A stretch of 64,000 nucleotides of DNA from Streptococcus infantis (lineage in GTDB: Bacteria > Bacillota > Bacilli > Lactobacillales > Streptococcaceae), in NCBI RefSeq assembly GCF_001579645.1, contig NZ_KQ970822.1, positions 42,550-106,549 of the forward strand, written 5' to 3'. Every line of letters starts with the position of its first letter. The first letter of the stretch is position 1. Both the position numbers and the translations under genes were made by a program. Below are positions 47,050 to 55,045 of the stretch, piece by piece. The notes below the pieces were generated by a model. It made no database searches. It saw only the letters and a program-made list of their open reading frames with translations, and had not been told where the DNA came from.

Positions 47050-47235
47050 TCAATAACGGCGATTAACAGTCGGAGAATCATAGACAAAAATCGGTCTCCA
47101 GAAATTAGTAATTGGCCAAGATTTTCCTATGCTGCTCCCTGGTGTATTGCCAGTATACACAAGATCTCCTCCACTAACTACTTGTAATTCTTCCTCTGTT
47201 AACTTCATTGTTTCTGCAAATTGTAAACTCAACAT
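47050..47235 (-). CDS. Double-glycine leader peptide, VP1-like copy 2
   Basis: 61 residues. Leader MLSLQFAETMKLTEEELQVVSGG, cleaved after the Gly-Gly by a peptidase-containing ABC exporter, leaving a core that starts DLVYTGNTPG and ends TVNRRY. Leader and first core residues match copy 1, but the rest has diverged. AAGGAGTGTAAAT precedes the start, identical to copy 1. It lies upstream of CPBP copy B. Confidence 0.82.
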   Translation of the reverse strand: MLSLQFAETMKLTEEELQVVSGGDLVYTGNTPGSSIGKSWPITNFWRPIFVYDSPTVNRRY

Positions 47236-47416
47236 ATTTACACTCCTTCAATTATTTTATTTGTAAATCACTTCTGCAACCCAGAACTTGTTCAATAACA
47301 AACAAATAAAGCTCCAAGCTCTCAATGCTACAAACTTACTATATTAGAACTGACTCAGGAATTTTTAATTTCACAACTAGTATTCTCTTTTGTTATTTAC
47401 AATGCTTCAAAATCCT

Positions 47417-48085
47417 CTAAAACAACAAAGGAAGTAGATGCCCAATACCGTTATAGACTATATGCAGTCCAATAGGCCAATAAATAGACTTTGTCACTCT
47501 AAACAAGACCGCAAATATAATACCGCCGCCCATATATACGAAAAAGTCTGTCAAGACCCAACCATAATTACTGATATGTAAGATTGAAAATAATGCAGCC
47601 GAACCAAGTACATCTAGTCCCCATTTTTTCCCTTTTTCCAAGGCCGTCATCACCAATCCACGATAAATCATCTCTTCAAAAATGGGACCTGCAATCACAG
47701 GATAGAAAAAATACATCAAAAATGCCGTAGCGCCTGTAAAAGTCGGAGCAGCGAGTTGGTAAGCAAGTCCATTTTGAGTAGGTGGGAATAGGAAAAATTT
47801 AATGAAATTCCAAATAAATAAAGCAAGAAAAGCTAAAAAAGAATAGAAAAGATAGGACCCTTTAAATTTTCTACTGTTGATTTGTTGCCATCTTCCTGAC
47901 CAAATCATAGCAAGAAGAGCAAATAAAACCACAAGAAAATGCAGCATCATATCCGACAGATAAAATGCAAACCCAGATAGACTAGCAGCAAAGTCACTGT
48001 ATAAAATTAGACTACTGAACTCCTGGTAAACAATGACAAGTAGAATGGCTACAAAAAAGTAGTAGTGTGAGATGATCTTTTTCAT
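47417..48085 (-). CDS. CPBP protease, array copy A (subfamily 1)
   Basis: 222 residues from the ATG at 48085 (AGGAGAAAAAAGA upstream). Motifs EEMIYRG and FSILHISN, then GLHIVYN. It follows peptide copy 1 and is predicted to be co-transcribed with it. Very high identity with copy B indicates recent duplication or gene conversion. Confidence 0.9.
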   Translation of the reverse strand: MKKIISHYYFFVAILLVIVYQEFSSLILYSDFAASLSGFAFYLSDMMLHFLVVLFALLAMIWSGRWQQINSRKFKGSYLFYSFLAFLALFIWNFIKFFLFPPTQNGLAYQLAAPTFTGATAFLMYFFYPVIAGPIFEEMIYRGLVMTALEKGKKWGLDVLGSAALFSILHISNYGWVLTDFFVYMGGGIIFAVLFRVTKSIYWPIGLHIVYNGIGHLLPLLF

Positions 48086-48151
48086 TCTTTTTTCTCCTAT
48101 ACTATGAAATAAAGAAAGCCCGTAGCCTAGAAAAGGCAAGGGCATTATATA

Positions 48152-48361
48152 TTAATAATAACGACGGCGGTCAGGATCAGAACCTTTTATAAAGTAAAAA
48201 AAGTGATCAGCAAAGTTAGAATTTCTCCAAAACGATCCTATACCTCCCCAATTTCCACCACCTGGGATATTGGCATTGTACACAAGATCTCCTCCGCTAA
48301 CCTCTTGCAATTCTGCCTCTGTCAATTCCATTGTTTCTGCAAATTGTAAATTCAACATCAT
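48152..48361 (-). CDS. Double-glycine leader peptide, VP1-like copy 1
   Basis: 69 residues. Leader MMLNLQFAETMELTEAELQ then EVSGG, with a core beginning DLVYNANIPGGGNWGG and ending DPDRRRYY. It resembles VP1, a secreted double-glycine peptide controlled by Rgg144/SHP144 that promotes pneumococcal biofilm and virulence (family knowledge, from memory). The start is one of two adjacent ATGs after AAGGAGTGTAA. No exporter gene is in the locus, so a general peptide exporter such as ComAB would be needed. Confidence 0.87.
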   Translation of the reverse strand: MMLNLQFAETMELTEAELQEVSGGDLVYNANIPGGGNWGGIGSFWRNSNFADHFFYFIKGSDPDRRRYY

Positions 48362-48432
48362 TTACACTCCTTCAATTATTTTATTTGTAAACCACTTCTG
48401 CGACCTAGGATTTGCTTCAAATACTTTACAAG

Positions 48433-48445
48433 AATAGTATAGCAC
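48433..48445 (-). promoter_or_regulatory. Extended -10 promoter of the VP1-like operon
   Basis: TGCTATACT on the minus strand (TATACT is the complement of 48436-48441), with no consensus -35. This suits activation by the adjacent Rgg. Confidence 0.55.
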
Positions 48446-48463
48446 GGAAATCAGTCTATTTTA

Positions 48464-48517
48464 AAAAATCGCATATTTGATATTTTTTCTTATGGAAATT
48501 TCACATTTGCGATTTTT
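48464..48517. promoter_or_regulatory. Inverted repeat between the divergent VP1-like and SHP promoters
   Basis: AAAAATCGCA (48464-48473) is repeated in inverse as TGCGATTTTT (48508-48517) with 34 bases between. Each half lies upstream of one of the two divergent -10 elements. It is a candidate Rgg binding arrangement. Confidence 0.5.
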
Positions 48518-48534
48518 ATGGATTTGACTTTTTC

Positions 48535-48544
48535 ACTGATATAA
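48535..48544 (+). promoter_or_regulatory. -10 element of the SHP gene
   Basis: A TATAAT hexamer lies about 30 bases before the SHP start, with TTGACT too close (10-base spacing) to act as a normal -35. Rgg-dependent activation is likely. Confidence 0.5.
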
Positions 48545-48575
48545 TAAAGATGCTATTAACAAGGAGGGAAACGAT

Positions 48576-48656
48576 ATGAAGAAAAGAAAAATTCAACTAA
48601 TGCTTCTACTCATTTCAGAGTGGGTTATTATCATTCCATTTCTAGCCCATCGATAA
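48576..48656 (+). CDS. Short hydrophobic peptide (SHP) pheromone, SHP144-like
   Basis: 26 residues: basic start MKKRKIQLMLLL, then ISEWVIIIPFLAHR. The hydrophobic C-terminus beginning with Glu-Trp-Val-Ile closely matches the SHP144 pheromone as I remember it (EWVIVIPFL). A strong AAGGAGGGAAACG ribosome-binding site precedes the ATG. Its last 26 bases overlap the 3' end of rgg on the opposite strand. By family knowledge the precursor is exported, trimmed to the C-terminal peptide, re-imported by the Ami permease and binds Rgg. Confidence 0.85.
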   Translation: MKKRKIQLMLLLISEWVIIIPFLAHR

Positions 48657-49509
48657 GTATTTTATACTGCTGGAAACGTAATTCAAAAAGTGCTGATAAT
48701 TGTGGGTTTTCTAATATTTGCAGAGATTGGATAAAGTGTTCAATCTCTTTTTGATTGCTTCCCTTGGTTTGAATGAAAACACTCAATTTCTTTAAAAATT
48801 GCCATGATACTTTCTCAAAAACATCATACGGACGGAGCATACTCTCCAACTCGGACTCAAAGATTGGGATGTAAGAGAAAAGTTTACGCTCCATAAGCTC
48901 TGAGATGATATTTAGAAAGCCACTTTTCATATATAGTCTATTGTGTGCCAATTCTTTAAATTCCTTTGATTTTTCGAGTAAGGAGGTTGATAAAAATATC
49001 AAGTCTTGATTGCTCAAAAAAGGCATGGTATTGCAAAAGATATAGAGTTCAAACCAGGTCCAAGACTCGATAGCATAGAGATAGGCGGTCAAAAACTCGC
49101 TATCCTCCTCTGCTAGCGGATAGCTTTTATCTAGTGAATGGATAGCATCTTTAATCACAATAGAGTTCAAACGACGATAGGTCTGCGCCATCTGTTCTTG
49201 TTCGACTTCCTCCAACAGTTGCTCTAAACCAGCTATATCCTGATGGGCAAAGCGATCCACAATCCTTCTACCAAATCGCATATGTGGAGATTCTTGGTAG
49301 TTGTTGAGCTTGTGACCAAACTCATCAAAGGTCACATTGATCCCTTGGATCGCTAGGATCAACTTATCCGCAGATAGCATAGACTGCCCTAGTTCAAATT
49401 TGGATAGCTGAGAGGCTGTTAGTCCAGCACAAGCCACATCTGACTGCTTGAGCTTTCTCGCCAGGCGCAATTCCTTGTAAAATTCTCCTAATTCCTGTTT
49501 TTCAATCAT
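48631..49509 (-). CDS. Rgg-family regulator, Rgg144-like
   Basis: 292 residues from the ATG at 49509, with GGGAG seven bases upstream; an in-frame TTG two codons earlier is less likely. XRE helix-turn-helix at about 10-40 (YKELRLARKLKQSDVACAG then LTASQLSKFELGQ), then a helical peptide-binding domain. Placed directly beside an SHP gene and a double-glycine peptide operon, it is the presumed pheromone receptor and activator of both. Convergent, overlapping ends with the SHP gene. Confidence 0.92.
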   Translation of the reverse strand: MIEKQELGEFYKELRLARKLKQSDVACAGLTASQLSKFELGQSMLSADKLILAIQGINVTFDEFGHKLNNYQESPHMRFGRRIVDRFAHQDIAGLEQLLEEVEQEQMAQTYRRLNSIVIKDAIHSLDKSYPLAEEDSEFLTAYLYAIESWTWFELYIFCNTMPFLSNQDLIFLSTSLLEKSKEFKELAHNRLYMKSGFLNIISELMERKLFSYIPIFESELESMLRPYDVFEKVSWQFLKKLSVFIQTKGSNQKEIEHFIQSLQILENPQLSALFELRFQQYKILIDGLEME

Positions 49510-49593
49510 GGACAAACTCCCTTTTAAATACTCCCTTTACTATTCTATTCGTAAAAACTTTTACTTTTTTAACATATTATAAAATATTTTAGC

Positions 49594-49620
49594 AAAAAAG
49601 CCAGCTTCAAGCTGACTTTT
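49594..49620 (-). terminator. tsaD terminator
   Basis: On the minus strand AGTCAGCTT pairs with AAGCTGGCT, with A and T runs on either side. Confidence 0.8.
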
Positions 49621-50630
49621 TATTCCATAGTTTCAAAAGCGAGACTTGGTTTGGCGTTTAGCTCCAAGTCTGCAAAGTTTTCTTTGTTCCACTCACTAAC
49701 GCTGGCATAGGCAATCATACCCGCATTGTCTCCACAGAGGCGCAGAGGTGGAATGATGACCTTAACATCAGTGATTTCAGCTGCCAAGCGTTCTCTTAAT
49801 CCTCTATTAGCTGCCACACCACCAGCCACAACTAAAGTTTTAACAGGATATTTCTCCAAGGCCTTCTTGGTTTTTGCCATGAGAATATCCATAACTGCTG
49901 CTTGGAAGGAAGCACACAAGTCCTCTGTGGACAAGTTTTCTCCCTTTTGCTCGGCATTGTGGTGAAGATTGATAAAGGCAGACTTCAATCCAGAGAATGA
50001 AAACTCCAGATTGTCCTCCTTGATCATGGCACGTGGAAAATCATACACATCCTGACCTTGATGAGCCAACTCATCAATCTCACGACCTGCTGGATAGGTC
50101 AAGCCCATGACACGGCCGACCTTATCATAGGCCTCACCAACTGCATCATCACGTGTTTCCCCAACGATCTTGTAATCACCAGCCTCAGACACATAGACCA
50201 ACTCTGTGTGTCCACCACTGACTAAAAGGGCTAACAAGGGGAACTCCAAGGGCTCGACACTTTGAGCTGCCATAAGGTGGCCAGCCATGTGGTTAACGGG
50301 AATTAGAGGTAGTCCATGTGCCCAGGCAAAAGCCTTGGCAGCTGACAAACCAACTAGCAAGGCTCCGACCAAGCCCGGTCCGTAAGTAACAGCAACAGCT
50401 GTCACATCCTCTTCGGTAATACCTGCTTCTGCCAATGCCTCCTCGATACAGGCTGTAATGACCTCGACATGGTGACGACTGGCTACTTCTGGTACTACGC
50501 CCCCAAAGCGTTTGTGACTCTCAATTTGACTAGCAACGACATTGGACAAGAGCTCATCATCGTTTTTTAAGACAGCGACACTGGTCTCATCACAGGATGT
50601 CTCGAATGCTAAAATATATCTATCCTTCAT
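49620..50630 (-). CDS. tsaD: tRNA threonylcarbamoyladenosine transferase TsaD
   Basis: 336 residues, normal length. With TsaB (and TsaE) it installs t6A37 on ANN-decoding tRNAs. Seen: [12 protein letters not shown] (ASKHA phosphate-1), the metal-binding [26 protein letters not shown] and [12 protein letters not shown]. Its start overlaps the end of rimI by 11 bases. Confidence 0.97.
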   Translation of the reverse strand: MKDRYILAFETSCDETSVAVLKNDDELLSNVVASQIESHKRFGGVVPEVASRHHVEVITACIEEALAEAGITEEDVTAVAVTYGPGLVGALLVGLSAAKAFAWAHGLPLIPVNHMAGHLMAAQSVEPLEFPLLALLVSGGHTELVYVSEAGDYKIVGETRDDAVGEAYDKVGRVMGLTYPAGREIDELAHQGQDVYDFPRAMIKEDNLEFSFSGLKSAFINLHHNAEQKGENLSTEDLCASFQAAVMDILMAKTKKALEKYPVKTLVVAGGVAANRGLRERLAAEITDVKVIIPPLRLCGDNAGMIAYASVSEWNKENFADLELNAKPSLAFETME

Positions 50631-51057
50631 CTATTTCTCTCTTCATGATAATGGCGTCCTCGACTGGATTATGGTAGTAGGCCTTTCTCTCAGCGATGAC
50701 TGCCATCTTTTCTTTCTTGTAAAATGCTTGCGCTCGTTGATTAGACTTCCTGACTTCGAGAAAAATCTCCTTGTCTGCTGGCAATTGAGCAAACAAAGCT
50801 GAAGCTATCTCCTGACCTTGATAAGCTTGCTTAACGGCGATTTGCAGGACTTCTGCTTCAAAGATATTTTCCTGAACAGCTAAAAAACCAATCACTTCTG
50901 CCCCATCGTAGGCTAAAGCATACCAGGTTTGGTCTTGGGACAGGTCTGCTTGGATTTGTTCCAGCGTCCAAGGACTGACTGGATAAACAGCTACCATGAT
51001 AGCATAGATGGATTGAGCCAAGTCAGGTTGCTGTTGGATTCGTTTAATCTCTATCAT
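50620..51057 (-). CDS. rimI: Ribosomal protein alanine N-acetyltransferase RimI
   Basis: 145 residues, GNAT fold. RimI acetylates the N-terminus of ribosomal protein S18 and is conserved between tsaB and tsaD. Seen: [21 protein letters not shown] (acetyl-CoA loop) and [18 protein letters not shown]. Overlaps both neighbours by a few bases. Confidence 0.92.
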   Translation of the reverse strand: MIEIKRIQQQPDLAQSIYAIMVAVYPVSPWTLEQIQADLSQDQTWYALAYDGAEVIGFLAVQENIFEAEVLQIAVKQAYQGQEIASALFAQLPADKEIFLEVRKSNQRAQAFYKKEKMAVIAERKAYYHNPVEDAIIMKREIDEG

Positions 51058-51737
51058 AGGCGTTTAATGTAGGACTCGCCAGACTCGGTGTGATTCTTGA
51101 GCCAATTTTCCTCAGCTTCGACACGTTTAAGGTAATTCGGCACAAAGTCGTGCAAGGAGTCTGCTTCCTTGTCCCAAGCCCAAAGAGCAAGATTAGCTGC
51201 ATTTGGCAAGGTTTCTTGGTAGTTAGCCTGTGGCAGTTGTTCTTGGATTTGATCCACAAAGGCTCCAACTTCACCGACAAAGGTTACCTGCTCAGCATCA
51301 TTGACTTTTTCTAACACCTCTTCAAAAGATAGGTGCGCTTCTGGAAAGACTGGCTGGGCATTTTCATAAAATCCTGCATAAACATTGTTACGACGCGCAT
51401 CCATCAAGGAAACGAAGAATTCTTCTTGCTGATATGGCACCAGTGCCAAGAGGCTAGACATACCAACTAACTCAATGTTTAGGGTATGAGCCAAGGTCTT
51501 GGCAGTTGCTACTGCGATTCGCAAACCTGTGTAACTACCTGGCCCTTCTGCCACGACGATTCGATCCAAATCCTTGGGTGTCAAATCCAAACTTGCCATC
51601 AAAAAATCGATGGCAGGCATAAGGGTAATACTGTGATTTTTCTTGATATTGATTGTCGTCTTGGCAAGAAGCTGCTTGTCCTCTAAAATAGCTAGAGAAA
51701 GAGCCTTGCTGGACGTATCAAAAGCTAATACTTTCAT
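51054..51737 (-). CDS. tsaB: t6A biosynthesis protein TsaB
   Basis: 227 residues. ASKHA fold like TsaD but without its metal site: VLAFDTSSKALS, VVAEGPGSYTGLRI and SLLALVPYQ. It dimerises with TsaD. First gene of the tsaB-rimI-tsaD operon. Confidence 0.95.
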   Translation of the reverse strand: MKVLAFDTSSKALSLAILEDKQLLAKTTINIKKNHSITLMPAIDFLMASLDLTPKDLDRIVVAEGPGSYTGLRIAVATAKTLAHTLNIELVGMSSLLALVPYQQEEFFVSLMDARRNNVYAGFYENAQPVFPEAHLSFEEVLEKVNDAEQVTFVGEVGAFVDQIQEQLPQANYQETLPNAANLALWAWDKEADSLHDFVPNYLKRVEAEENWLKNHTESGESYIKRL

Positions 51738-51860
51738 AACACATTCCTATCTTTTTGTCTGCTTACTATTATACTACAAAAGAAGGCACATGGGAATTTT
51801 CTTTGTCTTGAAACAAAAATCACAGTGAAAAGAAATCTTCAAAAAAATCGCAACTTTTCC

Positions 51861-51876
51861 TTTTCGTTTCCGAATA
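51861..51876 (+). promoter_or_regulatory. SigX (ComX) competence-type promoter box
   Basis: TCCGAATA (51869-51876) differs by one base from the cin-box TACGAATA, with a T-rich stretch ahead. It lies about 34 bases before the first bacteriocin gene. No normal -35/-10 pair is visible in the same place. Confidence 0.7.
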
Positions 51877-51909
51877 TAAAAGTGAACAAGAAAAAAGGAG
51901 GAAAGTTCA

Positions 51910-52092
51910 ATGACAAATTTCGAAAATATTGACAATCAATTTGTATCGCTATCTGAAAATGAATTATCAGATATTGATGGTGGTCTCGCTCCCTTGGTTA
52001 TCTTTGGTGTAGCAGTTTCTTGGAAAGCTGTTGCTGGCGGAACAGCACTTGTAGGCTCTGGCTTGGCAGCTGGTTATTTTTTAGGAGGTTAG
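51910..52092 (+). CDS. cibA: Two-peptide bacteriocin component, CibA-like
   Basis: 60 residues. Double-glycine leader ending ELSDIDGG, then a hydrophobic glycine-rich core LAPLVIFGVAVSWKAVAGG and ALVGSGLAAGYFLGG containing GxxxG-type helix motifs. Same genomic setting (beside tsaB) as pneumococcal cibAB, the competence-induced bacteriocin used for fratricide. AAAAGGAGGAAAG precedes the start. One base separates it from the next peptide gene. Confidence 0.85.
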   Translation: MTNFENIDNQFVSLSENELSDIDGGLAPLVIFGVAVSWKAVAGGTALVGSGLAAGYFLGG

Positions 52093-52093
52093 T

Positions 52094-52237
52094 ATGATTA
52101 AAGATTTAGACAAATATCATGAAATTTCTAATAAAGAATTGCAAGAAATCAAGGGTGGTTTTGGTGTAGGTGTGGGTATAGCTTTATTTATGGCAGCTTA
52201 CACCATTGGAAAAGATCTCCGTAAAAAGTTTGGATAA
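52094..52237 (+). CDS. cibB: Two-peptide bacteriocin component, CibB-like
   Basis: 47 residues: MIKDLDKYHEISNKELQEI then KGG leader cleavage site, core FGVGVGIALFMAAYTIGKD and a basic tail LRKKFG. TTAGGAGGTTAGT precedes the ATG. Together with the preceding peptide it forms a class IIb-type pair. Confidence 0.85.
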   Translation: MIKDLDKYHEISNKELQEIKGGFGVGVGIALFMAAYTIGKDLRKKFG

Positions 52238-52240
52238 GTC

Positions 52241-52441
52241 ATGCTAGATAAAAGACACATTTTTAGAAGGATGAATTTTATTTTCTTCATCTCTTACAGT
52301 TTGATCAGTATTCTCAACGATTTAAGCATTACGACTATACCATTGCCAATTGATTTATCTGTTTGTATTGTTTTATTTTTATGCTTCAACTCTTTTTTTG
52401 AACAAAACAATCATAACTGTAAAAATAAGGATAGGGCCTGA
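52241..52441 (+). CDS. cibC: Putative bacteriocin immunity protein, CibC-like
   Basis: 66 residues, two hydrophobic segments (MNFIFFISYSLISIL and LSVCIVLFLCFNSFF) and polar ends. It follows cibB by three bases and is followed by a terminator. Position and membrane character suit an immunity protein. The identification rests mainly on context. Confidence 0.65.
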   Translation: MLDKRHIFRRMNFIFFISYSLISILNDLSITTIPLPIDLSVCIVLFLCFNSFFEQNNHNCKNKDRA

Positions 52442-52493
52442 AAATATAACCTCTGTTTGAGGGAAAATTGGACTCCGAATTTGAGAAAAAGTT

Positions 52494-52535
52494 GAAAAAT
52501 CCACCCTATCTTAATAGTTGGGGTGGATTTTTTTG
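52494..52535 (+). terminator. Terminator of the cib-like operon
   Basis: AAAAATCCACCC pairs with GGGTGGATTTTT across a 13-base loop, followed by a T run. Confidence 0.88.
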
Positions 52536-52603
52536 TAACTAAATTCGCTATCTTTTTATACCAGATATTCGTTCAATCAGCAGATATAAATAAACAACTG
52601 AAG

Positions 52604-52819
52604 TTAAGTATTCAAACCAAAGTAAAATACAAACCAGACCACATAGGTTACAAGAAGAAGAAAAATGGAATACAGTGTTACAAAGAGAATTTTCCAGTGT
52701 ACAGCTGTTTTTCTATGTTCCAGCCGAACAAACAGTAGATTGCCACCATAAACACAGGCAACAAAAATCATAAAAGCTACCAAACGAATACCGATAGCAA
52801 AAGTAAATAAGTCATTCAT
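52604..52819 (-). CDS. Small membrane protein, unknown function
   Basis: 71 residues with two hydrophobic helices (about 5-26 and 44-67) separated by RLEHRKTAVHWK. A strong AAGGAGGTTGAAAG ribosome-binding site. Convergent with the cib-like operon. No family recognised. Confidence 0.65.
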   Translation of the reverse strand: MNDLFTFAIGIRLVAFMIFVACVYGGNLLFVRLEHRKTAVHWKILFVTLYSIFLLLVTYVVWFVFYFGLNT

Positions 52820-52947
52820 CTTTCAACCTCCTTGATATAGAAACGTCTCTTATAACTTTATTATAGCACTTGCATCTTAAGGTTTCAAATGCTTATACAG
52901 GGCAAAATGAAACCCATTTCAAGCTCCTTACTTTCATGTTTCCTGCT

Positions 52948-52976
52948 TTTACTAATTCCCCTTTTTATGTTATAAT
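52948..52976 (+). promoter_or_regulatory. rpoY-rnjA promoter
   Basis: TTTACT, a 17-base spacer and TATAAT with extended TGT. It leaves a leader of about 105 bases before rpoY. Confidence 0.7.
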
Positions 52977-53016
52977 TGAGATAATTGTAACGAATCAAGG
53001 TCAATAAAGACAAAAA

Positions 53017-53067
53017 ATGAACTGGAATCAAACCAGCTTCAAACTGAGCATTTTTGAATATAGCTGA
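53017..53067 (+). other. Leader open frame (16 codons) before rpoY
   Basis: ATG at 53017 gives [16 protein letters not shown] and a stop 22 bases before the rpoY ATG. No convincing ribosome-binding site. The same stretch holds a small CTGG/CCAG hairpin. It may be only leader sequence. Confidence 0.3.
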
Positions 53068-53089
53068 CCTGAAAGCAGAAAGGAAACAT

Positions 53090-53323
53090 ATGATTTACAA
53101 AGTTTTTTATCAAGAAACAAAAGACCGCAGCCCACGTCGTGAAACAACACGCTCACTATACTTAGACATCGATGCTAGTTCAGAACTTGAAGGACGTATC
53201 GCTGCTCGCCAACTTGTCGAAGAAAATCGTCCAGAATATAATATCGAGTATATCGAACTCTTGTCTGACAAATTGCTAGACTACGAAAAAGAAACTGGCG
53301 CATTCGAAATTACGGAGTTCTAA
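53090..53323 (+). CDS. rpoY: RNA polymerase epsilon subunit RpoY
   Basis: 77 residues from the ATG at 53090 (AAAGGAAACAT upstream); the longer in-frame start at 53054 has no site. Formerly DUF1447. [18 protein letters not shown] and the acidic C-terminus are typical. Epsilon binds RNA polymerase in Firmicutes and is usually encoded just before rnjA, as here (one base apart). Confidence 0.93.
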   Translation: MIYKVFYQETKDRSPRRETTRSLYLDIDASSELEGRIAARQLVEENRPEYNIEYIELLSDKLLDYEKETGAFEITEF

Positions 53324-53324
53324 T

Positions 53325-55004
53325 ATGGCCTACACTCTTAAACCAGAAGAAGTTGGCGTTTTTGCTATTGGTGGTCTAGGAGAAATCGGTAAAAATACAT
53401 ACGGAATCGAATATCAAGACGAAATTATCATCGTTGATGCAGGAATTAAATTCCCTGAGGATGACCTGCTTGGTATCGACTACGTTATCCCTGATTACTC
53501 TTATATTGTAGAAAATATCGACCGCGTCAAGGCTCTCTTGATTACACACGGACACGAGGACCATATCGGAGGGATTCCTTTCTTGCTCAAGCAAGCAAAT
53601 ATCCCTATCTATGCTGGTCCACTGGCCCTTGCCTTAATCCGTGGAAAACTCGAAGAGCATGGACTTTTGCGCAATGCTACACTTCACGAAATCAACCACA
53701 ACACGGAATTGATCTTTAAAAACCTTAAAGCAACTTTCTTTAGAACAACCCACTCGATTCCAGAGCCATTGGGAATTGTCATCCACACACCTCAAGGGAA
53801 AATCGTCTGTACGGGAGACTTCAAGTTTGACTTTACACCAGTTGGTGAACCTGCAGACTTGCACCGCATGGCAGCTCTAGGTGAAGATGGAGTACTTTGT
53901 TTGCTCTCTGACTCGACCAATGCTGAAGTGCCAACCTTTACAAACTCTGAAAAGGTTGTCGGCCAGTCGATCATGAAGATTATCCAAGGTATCGAAGGAC
54001 GTATCATCTTTGCATCCTTTGCCTCAAATATCTTCCGTCTCCAACAAGCAACGGAAGCTGCTGTTAAGACTGGTCGTAAAATCGCTGTCTTTGGGCGCTC
54101 TATGGAGAAAGCCATTGTCAATGGAATTGAGCTTGGCTACATCAAGGCACCTAAGGGAACCTTCATCGAACCAAATGAAATCAAAGACTATCCTGCGGGT
54201 GAGATTCTGATCCTCTGTACAGGTAGCCAGGGTGAACCTATGGCAGCCCTCTCTCGTATCGCTAACGGAACTCACCGTCAAGTGCAACTCCAACCTGGTG
54301 ATACCGTTATCTTCTCATCTAGCCCAATTCCAGGAAACACCACTAGCGTCAACAAATTAATTAACATCATTTCAGAAGCTGGTGTTGAAGTTATCCATGG
54401 TAAGATTAACAACATCCATACATCTGGACACGGTGGCCAGCAAGAGCAAAAACTCATGCTCCGCCTCATCAAGCCAAAATACTTCATGCCTGTTCACGGT
54501 GAATACCGCATGCAGAAAGTTCACGCTGGGCTAGCGGTGGATACTGGCGTAGAGAAGGACAATATCTTTATCATGAGTAATGGTGATGTGCTTGCCCTCA
54601 CTGCAAACTCTGCCCGTATCGCAGGCCATTTCAATGCTCAGGATATCTACGTCGATGGAAATCGTATCGGCGAAATCGGTGCAGCTGTGCTTAAAGATCG
54701 TCGCGATCTATCTGAAGATGGTGTTGTACTTGCTGTCGCAACCGTTGACTTCAAGTCTCAGATGATCCTATCTGGACCAGATATTCTCAGCCGTGGATTT
54801 GTCTACATGCGCGAATCTGGTGACTTGATCCGTCAAAGCCAACGCATCCTTTTCAATGCTATTCGTATTGCTTTGAAAAACAAAGATGCCAGCGTCCAGT
54901 CTGTCAATGGCGCTATCGTAAACGCCATTCGACCATTCCTTTACGAAAATACTGAACGTGAACCAATCATCATTCCGATGATTCTCACACCAGATGAAGA
55001 ATAA
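53325..55004 (+). CDS. rnjA: Ribonuclease J1
   Basis: 559 residues. Metallo-beta-lactamase/beta-CASP nuclease with 5'-3' exo- and endonuclease activity in mRNA turnover and rRNA maturation. Seen: HGHEDHIGG zinc motif, [23 protein letters not shown] and VHGEYRM. Operon with rpoY. Confidence 0.97.
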   Translation: MAYTLKPEEVGVFAIGGLGEIGKNTYGIEYQDEIIIVDAGIKFPEDDLLGIDYVIPDYSYIVENIDRVKALLITHGHEDHIGGIPFLLKQANIPIYAGPLALALIRGKLEEHGLLRNATLHEINHNTELIFKNLKATFFRTTHSIPEPLGIVIHTPQGKIVCTGDFKFDFTPVGEPADLHRMAALGEDGVLCLLSDSTNAEVPTFTNSEKVVGQSIMKIIQGIEGRIIFASFASNIFRLQQATEAAVKTGRKIAVFGRSMEKAIVNGIELGYIKAPKGTFIEPNEIKDYPAGEILILCTGSQGEPMAALSRIANGTHRQVQLQPGDTVIFSSSPIPGNTTSVNKLINIISEAGVEVIHGKINNIHTSGHGGQQEQKLMLRLIKPKYFMPVHGEYRMQKVHAGLAVDTGVEKDNIFIMSNGDVLALTANSARIAGHFNAQDIYVDGNRIGEIGAAVLKDRRDLSEDGVVLAVATVDFKSQMILSGPDILSRGFVYMRESGDLIRQSQRILFNAIRIALKNKDASVQSVNGAIVNAIRPFLYENTEREPIIIPMILTPDEE

Positions 55005-55007
55005 GAA

Positions 55008-55045
55008 AAAATTCTCTGAAATCGAATGACTTCAGAGAATTTTTG
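55008..55045. terminator. Bidirectional terminator between rnjA and galM
   Basis: AAAAATTCTCTGAA pairs with TTCAGAGAATTTTT, with suitable runs on both strands for the convergent genes. Confidence 0.88.
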
